Source: Bordetella parapertussis | Lineage (GTDB): Bacteria; Pseudomonadota; Gammaproteobacteria; Burkholderiales; Burkholderiaceae_C | Direction: 5' to 3' | DNA: 13,836 bases | Assembly (NCBI GenBank): GCA_945861305.1 | Contig: CAMATW010000046.1 | Span: 1 to 13,836, forward strand | Part shown: positions 7,076 to 13,836 of the stretch, in pieces | How positions within the stretch are numbered: position 1 is the stretch's first letter | How the letters are laid out: the number at the start of each line of letters is the position of its first letter | Position numbers and translations under genes: made by a program | The notes under the pieces: model-generated | Told to the model about the DNA's origin: nothing | The model's input: the letters and a program-made list of their open reading frames with translations, nothing else | Databases searched by the model: none

Positions 7076-7490
7076 ATTTCAGCTTGTCTTTGAGAATATG
7101 CGCCAGACTGAAGGTGTCGCTGCTCAGCAGCTTGGCGGTGCGTATTTTTTCAAACTCGTTCAAGATGCTGGCGGCGTCCGTGTGGTTGAGCAGCAATAAC
7201 TTGATCACCGACTCTATTTTCTGTTGAACAAGTGTGGTTTTGGCCAAGGCCTTATTGGCGTTAGCAGTATTGGCCGCATGGTCAGCCATGCGCTTGGTAT
7301 GGGCGGGGTCTTGCTGGTCTGAAGCGACTTCTTGGCTGCTTTTGCCACCCACCACGGTTAAACCTGTTGACGAGTGGTGCATTTCTTGCAGGCCGTGGAT
7401 CAGTAAGTTCAGGTCGAGTTTTAAAAGCTCGGCCAAATCTACCAAGGCGTACAAAGTGTCAGCTAATTCTCGATCGCGGGTAATATTCAT
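7074..7490 (-). CDS. Hypothetical protein, 138 residues, helical, function unknown
   Basis: I do not recognise this protein. It is 138 residues, has no signal peptide, membrane segment, Cys or Trp, and appears mostly helical. Residues 6-38 are Leu-rich and amphipathic (LADTLYALVDLAELLKLDL), a Ser/Gly/Gln/His-rich linker runs about 39-66, an Ala/Asn/Lys-rich helix about 67-105, and a final helix about 108-137 ends in KDKLK. This suggests a small cytoplasmic, perhaps oligomeric protein. It is read from the same strand as purL and starts 34 bases after the purL stop, so it may be co-transcribed. However, an AT-rich spacer with a TTGACA box suggests its own promoter. AGGA sits about 11 bases before the ATG, a rather long spacing. 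Its stop codon lies within the shared terminator. I judge it real from its position, coding length and clean fit between purL and the terminator. Confidence 0.72.
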   Translation of the reverse strand: MNITRDRELADTLYALVDLAELLKLDLNLLIHGLQEMHHSSTGLTVVGGKSSQEVASDQQDPAHTKRMADHAANTANANKALAKTTLVQQKIESVIKLLLLNHTDAASILNEFEKIRTAKLLSSDTFSLAHILKDKLK

Positions 7491-7491
7491 A

Positions 7492-7521
7492 TATTTATTA
7501 ATCCTACATTAAGTTTGTCAA
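7492..7521 (-). promoter_or_regulatory. Candidate promoter for the 138-aa gene
   Basis: On the minus strand a perfect TTGACA (complement of 7516-7521) lies 18 bases before TAAATA (complement of 7492-7497), in a short AT-rich spacer directly after the purL stop codon. The -10 element lies almost against the ATG at 7490, so a start at the usual distance would fall inside the gene. The promoter is therefore uncertain, or the true -10 lies slightly upstream. Confidence 0.35.
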
Positions 7522-7524
7522 ATA

Positions 7525-10500
7525 TCAATTTAGCCAATCCCGAGCATTTCTCCATAGATGCATCCACGGACTGAATCCAGAAGACATTTCAGAAATTGCA
7601 TTGGGATAGTGGCTGAATTGCAGCGTCCTGAACACCCGTTCGGGGTGCGGCATCATGGCGGTGAAGCGCCCATCTGCGGTGGTGACGGCCGTTAAACCGT
7701 CCAGACTGCCGTTGGGGTTCAAGGGGTAGGCCTCAGTGGGCTGGCCATGGTTGTCCACAAAGCGCATGGCTGCCAGCGCCTGCGAAGCTTCGCCACGCTT
7801 GGCGAAATTAGCAAAACCTTCGCCGTGCGCCACAGCAATGGGGGCTCTTAAGCCAGCCATGCCTTTGAAAAATAAGCTGGGCGACTCCAATACCTCGACC
7901 ATGGACAAGCGGGCTTCAAAACGCTCACTTTGGTTGTGTGTGAATCGTGGCCAGTGTTGGGCACCAGGAATGATGTCGGCCAACTCGGCAAACATTTGGC
8001 AACCGTTGCACACGCCCAAGCCAAAGGTGTCGCTGCGTTGGAAAAACGCTTGGAATTGTGCGTTCAAACCTTCTTGGAAGGTGATGCTGCGCGCCCACCC
8101 CACACCGGCGCCCAAGGTGTCGCCGTAGCTAAAGCCACCGCAAGCCACGATGCCCTGAAAGTCTTTCAGCTTGGCCCTGCCTTGTTGTAAATCGGTCATG
8201 TGAACGTCGTAAGCCTCAAAACCCGCCTCGGTGAAGGCGTAGGCCATTTCCACATGCGAATTCACGCCCTGCTCGCGCAGCACCGCCACACGGGGCCTGG
8301 CCTTGTGAACAAAAGGCGCTGAAGGGGTGTTGCTCCACCCTGGGGGCAAGTGCAGGTGCAAACCGGGGTCAGAAGGATCACCCGCGGCGGCGTGTTCTTG
8401 GTCGGCGGTAGTGGGGTTGTCACGCTCACGGGCAATCTTCCAACTCACGCTGTCCCAAACCTGTTGCAGGTCATACAGGTCAGCGGAAAAAATCTCTTTG
8501 GCGTCACGCCACACGCTGACCACAGGCGCTGTGCTGCTGCGGGTTTTGCCAATCACATGGCTGTGGGCTGATAAGCCGTGTTGCCGCAGCACTTGCATCA
8601 CCTTGTCTCGCTGCGCGGTGGCAACCTGAACCACCACACCCAACTCTTCGTTGAACAAGGCTTTTAGGCTGAGTTCTTCACGTCTGGCACCCACTTGCTG
8701 CGCCCAGTTTTTGCTGTCGCCATGGTCGGCGCGGCTGTCGCTCATGCCGTCGCCTTCGGTGACCAATAAATCGATATTCAGGTCTACGCCAACGTGTCCC
8801 GCAAAAGCCATTTCACAGACCGTCGCCCACAGGCCGCCGTCGCTCTTGTCGTGGTAGGCCAAAAGCAAAGCTTGTTGGCGCAAGTCGTTGACAGCATTCA
8901 CCAGATTCAGCAAATCTTGGGGGTCGTCAAGGTCGGGGGTATCGCCGCCGCCTTGGTTCAAGATTTGCGCCAACATGCTGGCCCCCATGCGGTTTTGGCC
9001 ACGCCCCAAATCGATCAGTACCAAGCTGCTGTCTTGCGAGGCGTTCAGCTGGGGTGTGAGGTTGCCGCGTACATCGTCCAAGGCCACAAACGCGGTGACG
9101 ATCAAGCTGACCGGTGACGTTACTTGCCTTTGTGCGCCCTCTTCACTCCAGCGTGTGCGCATGGACAAACTGTCTTTGCCTACAGGAATGGATATACCCA
9201 AAGCTGGACACAACTCCAGCCCTATGGCTTTGACGGTGTCGTACAGGGCGGCGTCTTCACCCACTTCACCGCAAGCGGCCATCCAGTTGGCAGACAACTT
9301 GACCTTGTCCATTTGAAAAGGTGCAGCCAGCAAATTGGTGATGGCCTCGGCCACCGCCATGCGGCCTGATGCCGCTGGGTTGAGCGCGGCAATCGGGGTG
9401 CGCTCACCCATGCTCATGGCCTCGCCCGCATGGCCTTTGAAATCGGCCAAGGTGATGGCGCAATCGGCCACCGGCACTTGCCAAGGGCCTACCATGGGGT
9501 CGCGGTGGCTCAAGCCGCCCACGGTGCGGTCGCCAATCGTCACCAAAAACCGTTTGCTCGCCACCGTGGGATGGGCCAATACCTGAATAACCGCGTCTTG
9601 CAAACGCACATCCGTGAGGTTCAAAGGCAGCGAACTGCGCTGAACGCGAACAACATCGCGGTGCATCTTGGGCGGTTTGCCCAGCAACACCTTCAGCGGC
9701 ATATCGACGGGAGTAGTGCTGGTGCCGTCTTTCACCACCAACTGTGGCTTTGCCAAGGCCTTGCCCACCACCGAGAACGGGCAACGCTCACGTTCGCAAA
9801 AAAATGCAAACTGCGGCAAGGACTCTGGGTCGATGGCCAGCACATAGCGCTCTTGGCTCTCGTTGCTCCATATTTCCCGTGGCGACATGCCCGACTCTTC
9901 CAAATGCACTTGGCGTAAATCAAAACGCGCTCCGCGCCCTGCGTCATTGACCAATTCGGGAAAGGCGTTGGACAAACCACCAGCACCCACATCGTGGATG
10001 GCGAGGATGGGTGTCATCGCACCCAAAGCATTGCAATGGTTAATCACCTCTTGGGCACGCCGCTGAATTTCGGGGTTGCCGCGTTGCACCGAATCGAAAT
10101 CTAAAGCCACGCTGTTGCTGCCACTGGCCAAGGAGCTGGCAGCGCCTCCTCCCATGCCAATGCGCATCCCAGGCCCACCCAATTGAATCAACAAAGTGCC
10201 TGGGGGGAATTCGATTTTGCGGGTCAGTTCACGCTGCACCACGCCCAAACCACCAGCAATCATGATGGGCTTGTGGTAGCCGCGTTGCACGCCATCGACC
10301 ACCTGTTCGTACTCGCGGAAATAGCCCAGCAAATTAGGGCGGCCAAACTCGTTATTGAAAGCCGCGCCGCCCAAGGGTCCCTCGGTCATGATGGACAAAG
10401 CACTGGCCATGTGGGCGGGTTGTCCCAAGCTGCTGCCCCACAGCTTGGAGACGCTGAAACCGGTCAAGCCCGCTTTGGGTTTGGCACCACGCCCTGTTGC

Positions 10501-11478
10501 GCCCTCGTCGCGAATTTCGCCTCCTGCGCCTGTTGCCGCACCTGGAAAGGGCGAAATGGCAGTGGGGTGGTTGTGGGTTTCCACCTTCATCAAAATATGT
10601 TGAACGCCCTGCGATTTGTCATAGCGCGGCATGAATCCCATCAATGGCGCAGCAAACTTTTCTACCGTGTGGCCCTTCATGATGGCCGCGTTGTCCGAAT
10701 ACGCCACCACCGTGTGCTGTGGCGAAGTGGCATGGGTATGGCGAATCATGCCAAACAGGCTGTGGCTTTGCGCCTCGCCATCGATGCTGAAGCTGGCGTT
10801 GAAAATCTTGTGGCGACAGTGCTCGCTGTTGGCCTGTGCAAACATCATCAACTCGGCGTCGCTTGGGTTGCGCCCCAGTTTGTTAAAGGCTTGCAGCAAA
10901 TAGTCAATTTCATCGTCTGCCAAGGCCAAGCCCCCATCGGCATTGGCCTGCACCAAAGCCGAGCGACCTTGAGTTTGGATATCCACAAAATGCAAGTCTT
11001 GCGCAGGCAAAGCCTGAAACAAAACCTGCGCTTGTTGTACTTCTTTCCACACCGTCTCGGTCATGCGGTCATGCAACTGGGCTTGCAAGGCTTGGGTTTG
11101 TTGTTGGGTCAGGGGCTGAAGTGTTTCTAAGCGGTATTCGGTGAGGCGTTCAATGCGTTGCACCGCAAAACCACAGTTGCGGGCAATATCAGTGGCTTTG
11201 GATGCCCAAGGCGAAACCGTGCCCAAGCGGGGTGACACCCACCAAGCTACTTCATGGGCGGCAGGCGTTGGGGGTGCGCAGGCTGTGGCGTCCAGCAAGC
11301 GCACCATGCGCTGGGTATCGGCTTGTGACAGTGGCTTGACGGTGCCCACCAAAAACACCTCTTTGACGGTCAAACCGCTGACACAAGGCGCTGTTTGTTG
11401 CAAAGTTTGCAGCAAACGCTGGGTTTTGAAGGGGCTGAAGGCTTCACCGCCTTGGAAAGTGCTGATCTGAACGGTCAC
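7525..11478 (-). CDS. purL: Phosphoribosylformylglycinamidine synthase (FGAM synthetase), single-chain form
   Basis: A 1317-residue PurL that converts FGAR, ATP and glutamine to FGAM, the fourth step of purine biosynthesis. It is the large fused form of proteobacteria (about 1290-1340 residues), uniting the PurS-like, synthetase and glutaminase parts that are separate in Gram-positive bacteria. Visible landmarks include the linker DRMTETVW, then NSEHCRH and [16 protein letters not shown] of the first synthetase half, [13 protein letters not shown], and [11 protein letters not shown] of the second half. The C-terminal class I glutaminase domain starts at [16 protein letters not shown], has nucleophile Cys1157 in GVCNGCQ, and triad His1278/Glu1280 in PHPER. 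The start is a GTG ([11 protein letters not shown]); the resulting N-terminus fits the family, but the ribosome site is weak. It is divergent from map and followed by the 138-aa gene. No frameshift or missing catalytic residue is seen. Confidence 0.98.
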   Translation of the reverse strand: MTVQISTFQGGEAFSPFKTQRLLQTLQQTAPCVSGLTVKEVFLVGTVKPLSQADTQRMVRLLDATACAPPTPAAHEVAWWVSPRLGTVSPWASKATDIARNCGFAVQRIERLTEYRLETLQPLTQQQTQALQAQLHDRMTETVWKEVQQAQVLFQALPAQDLHFVDIQTQGRSALVQANADGGLALADDEIDYLLQAFNKLGRNPSDAELMMFAQANSEHCRHKIFNASFSIDGEAQSHSLFGMIRHTHATSPQHTVVAYSDNAAIMKGHTVEKFAAPLMGFMPRYDKSQGVQHILMKVETHNHPTAISPFPGAATGAGGEIRDEGATGRGAKPKAGLTGFSVSKLWGSSLGQPAHMASALSIMTEGPLGGAAFNNEFGRPNLLGYFREYEQVVDGVQRGYHKPIMIAGGLGVVQRELTRKIEFPPGTLLIQLGGPGMRIGMGGGAASSLASGSNSVALDFDSVQRGNPEIQRRAQEVINHCNALGAMTPILAIHDVGAGGLSNAFPELVNDAGRGARFDLRQVHLEESGMSPREIWSNESQERYVLAIDPESLPQFAFFCERERCPFSVVGKALAKPQLVVKDGTSTTPVDMPLKVLLGKPPKMHRDVVRVQRSSLPLNLTDVRLQDAVIQVLAHPTVASKRFLVTIGDRTVGGLSHRDPMVGPWQVPVADCAITLADFKGHAGEAMSMGERTPIAALNPAASGRMAVAEAITNLLAAPFQMDKVKLSANWMAACGEVGEDAALYDTVKAIGLELCPALGISIPVGKDSLSMRTRWSEEGAQRQVTSPVSLIVTAFVALDDVRGNLTPQLNASQDSSLVLIDLGRGQNRMGASMLAQILNQGGGDTPDLDDPQDLLNLVNAVNDLRQQALLLAYHDKSDGGLWATVCEMAFAGHVGVDLNIDLLVTEGDGMSDSRADHGDSKNWAQQVGARREELSLKALFNEELGVVVQVATAQRDKVMQVLRQHGLSAHSHVIGKTRSSTAPVVSVWRDAKEIFSADLYDLQQVWDSVSWKIARERDNPTTADQEHAAAGDPSDPGLHLHLPPGWSNTPSAPFVHKARPRVAVLREQGVNSHVEMAYAFTEAGFEAYDVHMTDLQQGRAKLKDFQGIVACGGFSYGDTLGAGVGWARSITFQEGLNAQFQAFFQRSDTFGLGVCNGCQMFAELADIIPGAQHWPRFTHNQSERFEARLSMVEVLESPSLFFKGMAGLRAPIAVAHGEGFANFAKRGEASQALAAMRFVDNHGQPTEAYPLNPNGSLDGLTAVTTADGRFTAMMPHPERVFRTLQFSHYPNAISEMSSGFSPWMHLWRNARDWLN

Positions 11479-11532
11479 GGGCGAGCCTGTTGGAGGGGGC
11501 GGTGGGTAGGAATCTTGCGGTTCTGAACCCTG

Positions 11533-11560
11533 ATTTTACTGGCTGGCCCAAAGGTCTCAG
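11533..11560 (-). promoter_or_regulatory. purL: Candidate purL promoter
   Basis: On the minus strand CTGAGA (complement of 11555-11560, four of six -35 matches) lies 16 bases before TAAAAT (complement of 11533-11538, five of six -10 matches). Transcription would start near 11526, giving a leader of about 48 bases before the GTG. The -35 box is the left arm of the inverted repeat at 11555-11582, so a protein bound there would block it. Confidence 0.4.
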
Positions 11561-11582
11561 GCCTTGGGCGCAGAGCCTGAGA
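11555..11582. promoter_or_regulatory. Inverted repeat between divergent purL and map promoters
   Basis: TCTCAGGC (11555-11562) and GCCTGAGA (11575-11582) form a perfect 8-bp inverted repeat with a 12-base spacer. The left arm overlaps the candidate purL -35 box and the right arm overlaps the first bases of GATAAT (11581-11586), a possible -10 box for map that ends 6 bases before its ATG. It could be an operator serving both genes, or a hairpin. It does not match the E. coli PurR box as I know it. Confidence 0.4.
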
Positions 11583-11592
11583 TAATTTGGCC

Positions 11593-12405
11593 ATGACCAT
11601 CTCCATCAAAGACGAACAAGGCATACAGGGTATGCGCACAGCCGGGCGGTTGGCCTCGCAAGTGCTGGATTTCTTAACCCCCCATGTTCAAGCGGGTATC
11701 ACCACCAATGCTTTGGACAAATTGGCCCACGACTACATCACCCAAGTACAACTTGCCATTCCCGCGCCTTTGAACTACGCGCCCAACGGCTACAACCCCT
11801 ACCCCAAGTCGATTTGCACCTCCATCAACCACCAAGTCTGTCACGGCATTCCCAATGAAAAGGCTTTGAAAAAGGGCGATATCGTCAATATCGATATCAC
11901 CGTCATCAAAAACGGCTGGCATGGCGACACCAGTCGCATGTTTGTGGTCGGTGACGGCTCGATTGCAGCCAAGCGCTTGTGCGCCATGACTTACGAGGCC
12001 ATGTGGCATGGCATCGTTAAGGTCAAACCAGGGGCACGTCTTGGCGATATTGGCCACTCCATCCAGTTGTTTGCGGAAGGCTTGGGCTTTTCGGTAGTAC
12101 GCGAGTTTTGCGGCCACGGCATTGGGCAGGTGTTCCATGAAGAGCCTCAGGTCCTGCACTACGGCAAGCCCGGTACCTTGGAAGAATTGCACGCCGGCAT
12201 GACCTTCACCATCGAACCCATGATCAACGCAGGTAAAAAAGACATTCGTGAAACTGGCGACGGCTGGACCATCGTCACCCGCGACCATTCTTTGTCAGCC
12301 CAATGGGAGCACACCGTGTTGGTCACGCCTACCGGCTTTGAGGTGCTGACCTTGTCCGAGGGCAGTCCACCCTTGCCCTCGTTTGTGACCACCACGTCCT
12401 GCTAA
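11593..12405 (+). CDS. map: Type I methionine aminopeptidase
   Basis: A 270-residue MetAP-I that removes the initiator methionine from nascent proteins. The five metal ligands are all present: Asp101 (NIDITV), Asp112 (HGDTSRMF), His175 (CGHGIG), Glu208 (TIEPM) and Glu239 (WEHTVLVT), with substrate-side His84 in VCHGIPN. Each lies four residues beyond its E. coli counterpart (264 residues), so this is an ordinary full-length enzyme with a slightly longer, Pro/Ser/Thr-rich tail. The ATG at 11593 is chosen; an in-frame TTG two codons earlier is unlikely. No Shine-Dalgarno precedes it, and a GATAAT box ends 6 bases upstream, so the message may be leaderless. It is followed after 6 bases by glnD, the same neighbour as in E. 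coli. Confidence 0.98.
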   Translation: MTISIKDEQGIQGMRTAGRLASQVLDFLTPHVQAGITTNALDKLAHDYITQVQLAIPAPLNYAPNGYNPYPKSICTSINHQVCHGIPNEKALKKGDIVNIDITVIKNGWHGDTSRMFVVGDGSIAAKRLCAMTYEAMWHGIVKVKPGARLGDIGHSIQLFAEGLGFSVVREFCGHGIGQVFHEEPQVLHYGKPGTLEELHAGMTFTIEPMINAGKKDIRETGDGWTIVTRDHSLSAQWEHTVLVTPTGFEVLTLSEGSPPLPSFVTTTSC

Positions 12406-12411
12406 AGCGCG

Positions 12412-13836
12412 GTGAGTCAATCCTCGCCCGATTTCAAGCAACGCAAGCAAGCCTTGTTGTTGGTTTGCGCCCAAGAGCAAAGCCTGCGTCAGGCGTCGCG
12501 TGTGCGAAAACATTTGCGTCAGCTCAGCCTGTTGTGCGATGACAGTTTGTTGCATTTGTGGCGACTGGCTGCCATGCCCGACCAAGCATGTTTGGTGGCG
12601 GTGGGTGGCTTTGGCCGCCAAGCCTTGTTCCCGTATTCCGATGTCGACGTCTTGGTACTGCTGCCTGATGGCCTGTCACCCCATGACAACCCCGATGTGC
12701 AGACTGCCATTGAGCGTTTCATTGGCAGCTGCTGGGATGCGGGGCTGGAAATTGGCTCCAGCGTGCGCAATCTGCAAGAGTGCATAGTGGAAGCGGCAAG
12801 TGATATCACCGTTCAAACCTCGATGCTGGAAGCCAGACGCATAGGCGGCGACGCAGCACTCTTTGAGGCCTTCAGCCAAGGCTTTCATCAACACTTAGAA
12901 CCCCGTGCTTTTTTCACTGGCAAAAGCTTGGAAATGCAGCAACGCCATACCAAGTTTGCCAACTCGCCCTACTCTCTCGAGCCCAATTGCAAAGAGTCCC
13001 CTGGTGGTTTGCGGGACCTGCAAATGCTGCTGTGGCTCGCCAAAGCCAGTGGTCTAGGGCAATCGTGGAAAAACTTGGCCGAGCACCAAATGGTCACACC
13101 TTTGGAGTTGCGCCAGTTGCAGCGCAACGACGACTTGTTGTCTTTGATGCGCTGGCGATTGCACTACATCGCTCAAAGGCGCGAAGACCGCTTGGTGTTC
13201 GATTTGCAAACCTCGGTCTCGCAAGACCTGGGGCTCGCTCCGCCTGAGGGTGAGCAACGCCACGCACGTCGCGCCAGCGAGGCCTTGATGAAGCACTATT
13301 ACTGGGCGGCCAAGGCGGTCACGCAACTGAACCAGATCGTGCATCTGAACATGCAGGAGTGGTTGTTTCAAGAAGCCAGGGCGCATCCGCCGCGACCCCT
13401 CAATGAGCACTTTGTCGACAAATCGGGCATGCTCGATGTGATCGATGACGATGTCTACCAACGCCACCCCGAGGCTATTTTGCAAACCTTCTTGCTTTAC
13501 CAAGAAACGGTGGGCATCAAAGGGTTTTCGGCAAGAACGCTCAGGGCTCTTTATAACGCCCGTGGTTTGATGGATGCAGCGTTTCGCAGGGACCCCGCCA
13601 ACCGCGAGATGTTCATGCGCATCCTTAAAGCTCCGCAAGGCATCACGCACGCCATGCGCTTGATGAACCAGACCTCGGTGTTGGGGCGTTACTTGTGGGT
13701 GTTTCGGCGTATCGTCGGGCAAATGCAGCATGACTTGTTCCATGTCTACACGGTGGACCAACACATCTTGATGGTGCTGCGCAACGTCAGGCGTTTCTTC
13801 ATTGTTGAGCACGCTCATGAATACCCGTTTTGCTCG
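12412..13836 (+). CDS. glnD: PII uridylyltransferase/uridylyl-removing enzyme GlnD (N-terminal part, cut by window edge)
   Basis: The first 475 codons, without a stop, of GlnD, the nitrogen sensor that uridylylates PII when glutamine is low and removes UMP when it is high; the family is usually about 850-900 residues. The nucleotidyltransferase motif is [19 protein letters not shown] (65-83) with catalytic Asp77 and Asp79. [14 protein letters not shown] (about 196-209) is another strong family block, and VYTVDQH (445-451) marks the start of the HD domain that performs deuridylylation. The rest of the HD domain and both ACT domains lie beyond the right edge. The start is the GTG at 12412, the first possible start after the in-frame map stop codon only two codons earlier; the ribosome site is weak. 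Co-transcription with map is likely. Confidence 0.96.
   Translation, partial: MSQSSPDFKQRKQALLLVCAQEQSLRQASRVRKHLRQLSLLCDDSLLHLWRLAAMPDQACLVAVGGFGRQALFPYSDVDVLVLLPDGLSPHDNPDVQTAIERFIGSCWDAGLEIGSSVRNLQECIVEAASDITVQTSMLEARRIGGDAALFEAFSQGFHQHLEPRAFFTGKSLEMQQRHTKFANSPYSLEPNCKESPGGLRDLQMLLWLAKASGLGQSWKNLAEHQMVTPLELRQLQRNDDLLSLMRWRLHYIAQRREDRLVFDLQTSVSQDLGLAPPEGEQRHARRASEALMKHYYWAAKAVTQLNQIVHLNMQEWLFQEARAHPPRPLNEHFVDKSGMLDVIDDDVYQRHPEAILQTFLLYQETVGIKGFSARTLRALYNARGLMDAAFRRDPANREMFMRILKAPQGITHAMRLMNQTSVLGRYLWVFRRIVGQMQHDLFHVYTVDQHILMVLRNVRRFFIVEHAHEYPFCS

Noticed and set aside
10183..11130. 315-codon open frame on the plus strand opposite purL
   Set aside because: It lies entirely antisense to a clearly conserved coding region and its product has no family-like features; long antisense frames are expected in GC-rich coding DNA.
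13054..13818. 254-codon open frame on the minus strand opposite glnD
   Set aside because: Antisense shadow of glnD; the glnD frame carries the NTase and HD motifs, while this product is His/Val-rich and unlike any family.

Overview
The window looks like an ordinary stretch of chromosome from a betaproteobacterium of the Burkholderiales, most likely Comamonadaceae (Limnohabitans/Rhodoferax/Polaromonas-like). This is inferred from moderate-to-high GC, the style of the proteins (large fused PurL, SelO, Par27-like parvulin) and gene order; no database search was run. I see no rRNA, tRNA, CRISPR array, insertion sequence, phage gene or attachment site. Twelve protein genes fill nearly everything, and no gene-free gap exceeds about 115 bases.

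Region 1 (1-3422, minus strand): an apparent operon read right to left, consisting of an acyl-CoA ligase, a periplasmic substrate-binding protein and the start of a LivH-type ABC permease that runs off the left edge. The leading CoA ligase suggests that this 'branched-chain amino acid type' transporter imports an organic acid that is then activated to its CoA ester. A strong stem-loop lies between the binding protein and the permease.

Region 2 (3489-7027, plus strand): a tightly packed series of five genes, selO-msrB-yciB-bolA-ppiC, with two ATGA stop/start overlaps and one 1-base gap. It ends at a clear intrinsic terminator (about 7051-7075). SelO (protein AMPylase), MsrB (methionine sulfoxide repair) and BolA (monothiol glutaredoxin partner) give the first part a thiol/redox theme. 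YciB and the parvulin belong to the envelope.

Region 3 (7074-11478, minus strand): purL, a full-length single-chain phosphoribosylformylglycinamidine synthase, followed 34 bases downstream by a 138-residue protein I cannot identify. The stop codon of that small gene lies inside the shared bidirectional terminator.

Region 4 (11593-13836, plus strand): map (methionine aminopeptidase) and glnD (PII uridylyltransferase, cut by the right edge), divergent from purL across a 114-base region that contains an 8-bp-arm inverted repeat between the two promoters.

I did not find a convincing new biological system. The items most worth checking are the unidentified 138-aa gene with its terminator arrangement, the ligase-transporter operon's real substrate, the selO-msrB-bolA coupling, and the small operator-like palindromes in the two divergent intergenic regions.
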